Below, in pieces: positions 62,525-64,000 of a stretch of DNA of 64,000 bases. Position 1 is the first letter of the stretch, and the number at the start of each line of letters is the position of its first letter. The DNA is from Streptomyces gardneri (GTDB lineage: Bacteria; Actinomycetota; Actinomycetes; Streptomycetales; Streptomycetaceae): NCBI RefSeq assembly GCF_006539185.1, contig NZ_BJMN01000034.1, positions 1 to 64,000 on the forward strand, written 5' to 3'. The translations under genes were made by a program, and so were the position numbers. The notes beneath the pieces are model-generated. The model saw nothing but the letters and a program-made list of their open reading frames with translations, made no database searches and was not told the origin of the DNA.

Positions 62525-63292
62525 TTGAGCAATTCCGCCGACACTCCCGCAGGGCCGGGCCGCACCACGAGGTGGCGCCCCGTCCGGGTGCTGACCCTTG
62601 CCGTCTTCGCCCTCGCCGGACTGATCTTCGTGACGAGTTTCAACACGGCCAAGGGCACAAACATCCGCACGGATGCCTCTCTTCTCAGGCTCTCAGACCT
62701 GATCGAGGAGCGCAGCCACAAGAACGCCGGGCTCGACGAGTCCACCTCGGCGCTCCGCTCCCAGGTCGACGGCCTCGCCGCCCGCGACGACGGTTCCACC
62801 CGTGCGGAGGACGCGAAGCTCGACGCCCTCGAAGCGACCGCGGGCACCAAGGAGGTCTCCGGCTCGGGCCTCACCGTCACCCTCGACGACGCCCCGCCGA
62901 ACGCCCAGGCCGCCCCCGGCTACCCCGAGCCGCAGGCCAACGACCTCGTCATCCACCAGCAGGACCTCCAGGCCGTCGTCAACGCCCTGTGGCAGGGCGG
63001 CGCCGAGGGCATCCGCGTCATGGACCAGCGGCTCATCTCCACCAGTGCCGTGCGCTGCGTCGGCAACACCCTGATCCTCCAGGGCCGCGTCTACTCGCCG
63101 CCGTACAAGATCACGGCCGTCGGCGACCGAGGGAAGCTGAGCAGGGCGCTCAACGACTCCCCGGCCATCCAGAACTACCAGCTGTACGTCAAGGCGTACG
63201 GGCTCGGCTGGAAAGTCGACGACCACAAGGCGGTGACTCTGCCCGGCTACTCGGGCACAGTGGACCTCCACTACGCGAAGCCGGTGAGCTGA
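62525..63292 (+). CDS. DUF881-family membrane protein
   Basis: 255 residues from TTG 62525. A short cytoplasmic arm, one membrane helix (about 20-40, VRVLTLAVFALAGLIFVTSF), a coiled-coil stretch (LIEERSHKNAGLDESTSALR) and the DUF881 domain with VRCVGNTLILQGRVYSPPY. It sits between crgA and a sortase, as Rv0012 does in mycobacteria near pknB. Function is unknown; envelope/division is likely. AGGG precedes the start; no ATG fits better. Confidence 0.85.
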   Translation: MSNSADTPAGPGRTTRWRPVRVLTLAVFALAGLIFVTSFNTAKGTNIRTDASLLRLSDLIEERSHKNAGLDESTSALRSQVDGLAARDDGSTRAEDAKLDALEATAGTKEVSGSGLTVTLDDAPPNAQAAPGYPEPQANDLVIHQQDLQAVVNALWQGGAEGIRVMDQRLISTSAVRCVGNTLILQGRVYSPPYKITAVGDRGKLSRALNDSPAIQNYQLYVKAYGLGWKVDDHKAVTLPGYSGTVDLHYAKPVS

Positions 63293-63317
63293 CCGGAGGA
63301 CTTGCGGGGAGGGGCGC

Positions 63318-64000
63318 GTGCGCGGTGTCCGTCTCGTCGTGCGCACCTTCAGCGAGCTGTGCCTGACCGTCGGCACCCTGATCGTCCTCTTCGTCGTGTA
63401 CGTCCTGTACTGGACCGGTGTCCAGGCCCAGAGCGCGAGCGCCGGCCAGATCGACACCCTCCAGCGGGAGTGGGTGAACAACCCGGCCACGGCCCCGGCC
63501 ACCACTCCGGCCACGACTCCGCCCGGGGACCCGGCCGGGGACCCGGCCGCGGGTTCCCCGGCACCGGCCACCGCCCCCGAGGCCGAGCCGTACGCCCCCG
63601 GCAAGGGGATCGCCGTCATGTACGTCCCCCGGCTCGGCAAGGACTGGAAGTGGCCCGTCCTCGAAGGCACCGGCCCGGGCGTCCTGAAGAAGGGCCTCGG
63701 GCACTACGCGGCCACCGCGCGGCTCGGCGCGACCGGCAACTTCGCCGTCGCCGGCCACCGCCGCACGTACGGCGACCCCTTCAAGGACTTCCCGCGACTG
63801 CGACCCGGCGACGCGGTCGTCCTCACCGACGGGACGACCTGGTTCACGTACCGCGTCGACCGCGGCCCCTACCGGACCCTGCCCACCGACGTCGGGGTCG
63901 TCGCCCCCGTACCGAAGCCCCTCAGGAAGAACGCGGCCGGCTACGACGGGCCCGGCCGCTACCTCACCCTCACCACCTGCGAGCCCGAGTGGGGCAGCAG
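63318..64000 (+). CDS. class E sortase (truncated by the window end)
   Basis: The first 227 residues are visible, from GTG 63318 with GGGGAGGGG upstream. An N-terminal membrane helix (about 15-35), a 50-residue Pro/Thr/Ala-rich spacer, then the sortase barrel with the catalytic His147 in VAGHRRTYG and Cys221 in LTLTTCEP; the active-site Arg should follow beyond the end. Sortase E attaches LPXTG-like proteins, such as chaplins in Streptomyces, to the wall. 25 bases after DUF881. Confidence 0.92.
   Translation, partial: MRGVRLVVRTFSELCLTVGTLIVLFVVYVLYWTGVQAQSASAGQIDTLQREWVNNPATAPATTPATTPPGDPAGDPAAGSPAPATAPEAEPYAPGKGIAVMYVPRLGKDWKWPVLEGTGPGVLKKGLGHYAATARLGATGNFAVAGHRRTYGDPFKDFPRLRPGDAVVLTDGTTWFTYRVDRGPYRTLPTDVGVVAPVPKPLRKNAAGYDGPGRYLTLTTCEPEWGS

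Overview
The window is a core chromosomal segment of a high-GC actinobacterium, almost certainly a Streptomyces (or very close relative), centred on the replication origin. Evidence: third-position GC-rich codons, many GTG/TTG starts, the order rpmH-dnaA-oriC-dnaN-gnd-recF-DUF721-gyrB-gyrA, a long proline-rich linker in DnaA, nine perfect parS sites (GTTTCACGTGAAAC), CrgA, class E sortase, FemX and the inositol-phosphate synthase/PadR pair. No insertion sequence, integrase or CRISPR array was found.

Layout. 0-5.1 kb: MarR and GNAT genes, a serine hydrolase, an NAD-dependent epimerase and the replicative helicase gene dnaB (minus strand). 5.1-9.3 kb: DnaA-box-bearing dnaB/MATE intergenic region, MATE transporter, then the rpsF-ssb-rpsR-rplI operon and a small membrane protein. 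9.4-16.1 kb: cell-wall block with FemX, an alanine-racemase-like protein, a GT87-type glycosyltransferase and a class A PBP. 16.4-21.2 kb: PadR regulator with a 33-bp palindromic operator, ino1, MFS transporter, a triple parS cluster and CCA-adding enzyme. 21.4-31.0 kb: DUF6049, MurJ, a membrane pseudokinase, SigM/RsmA and TrxB/TrxA with a textbook sigma-R promoter; this parallels the mycobacterial mviN-sigM-rsmA-trxB2-trxC cluster, but the MurJ and pseudokinase halves are separate genes. 31.0-38.1 kb (minus strand): GNAT, parB, parA, rsmG, jag, yidC, yidD, rnpA, rpmH. 38.1-50.5 kb: dnaA, oriC, dnaN, gnd, recF, DciA-like, gyrB, gyrA, DUF3566. 50.6-64 kb: tRNA-Ile, a 44-residue DLW-type protein, a secreted protein, a tail-anchored Ser/Thr kinase plus XRE regulator, tRNA-Ala, a probable accessory block (STAND regulator, AhpD-like, DUF1801-like), DUF6344, a 21-bp minisatellite, DUF5324, PpiA-type cyclophilin, rhomboid protease, a second DnaA-box cluster, crgA, DUF881 and a sortase truncated by the window end.

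How it works together: initiation and elongation of replication (DnaA, oriC, DnaN, DnaB, DciA-like loader, SSB, RecF, gyrase), origin segregation (ParA, ParB, parS), and wall growth/division (FemX, PBP, MurJ, pseudokinase, CrgA, DUF881, sortase) are clustered around oriC. Non-gene signals that deserve attention are two DnaA-box clusters outside oriC (5.25-5.42 and 61.86-62.07 kb), parS sites abutting or embedded in terminators, all nine parS sites lying on the parA side of the origin, and four short tandem repeat arrays (39.95, 44.79, 52.42 and 59.19 kb).
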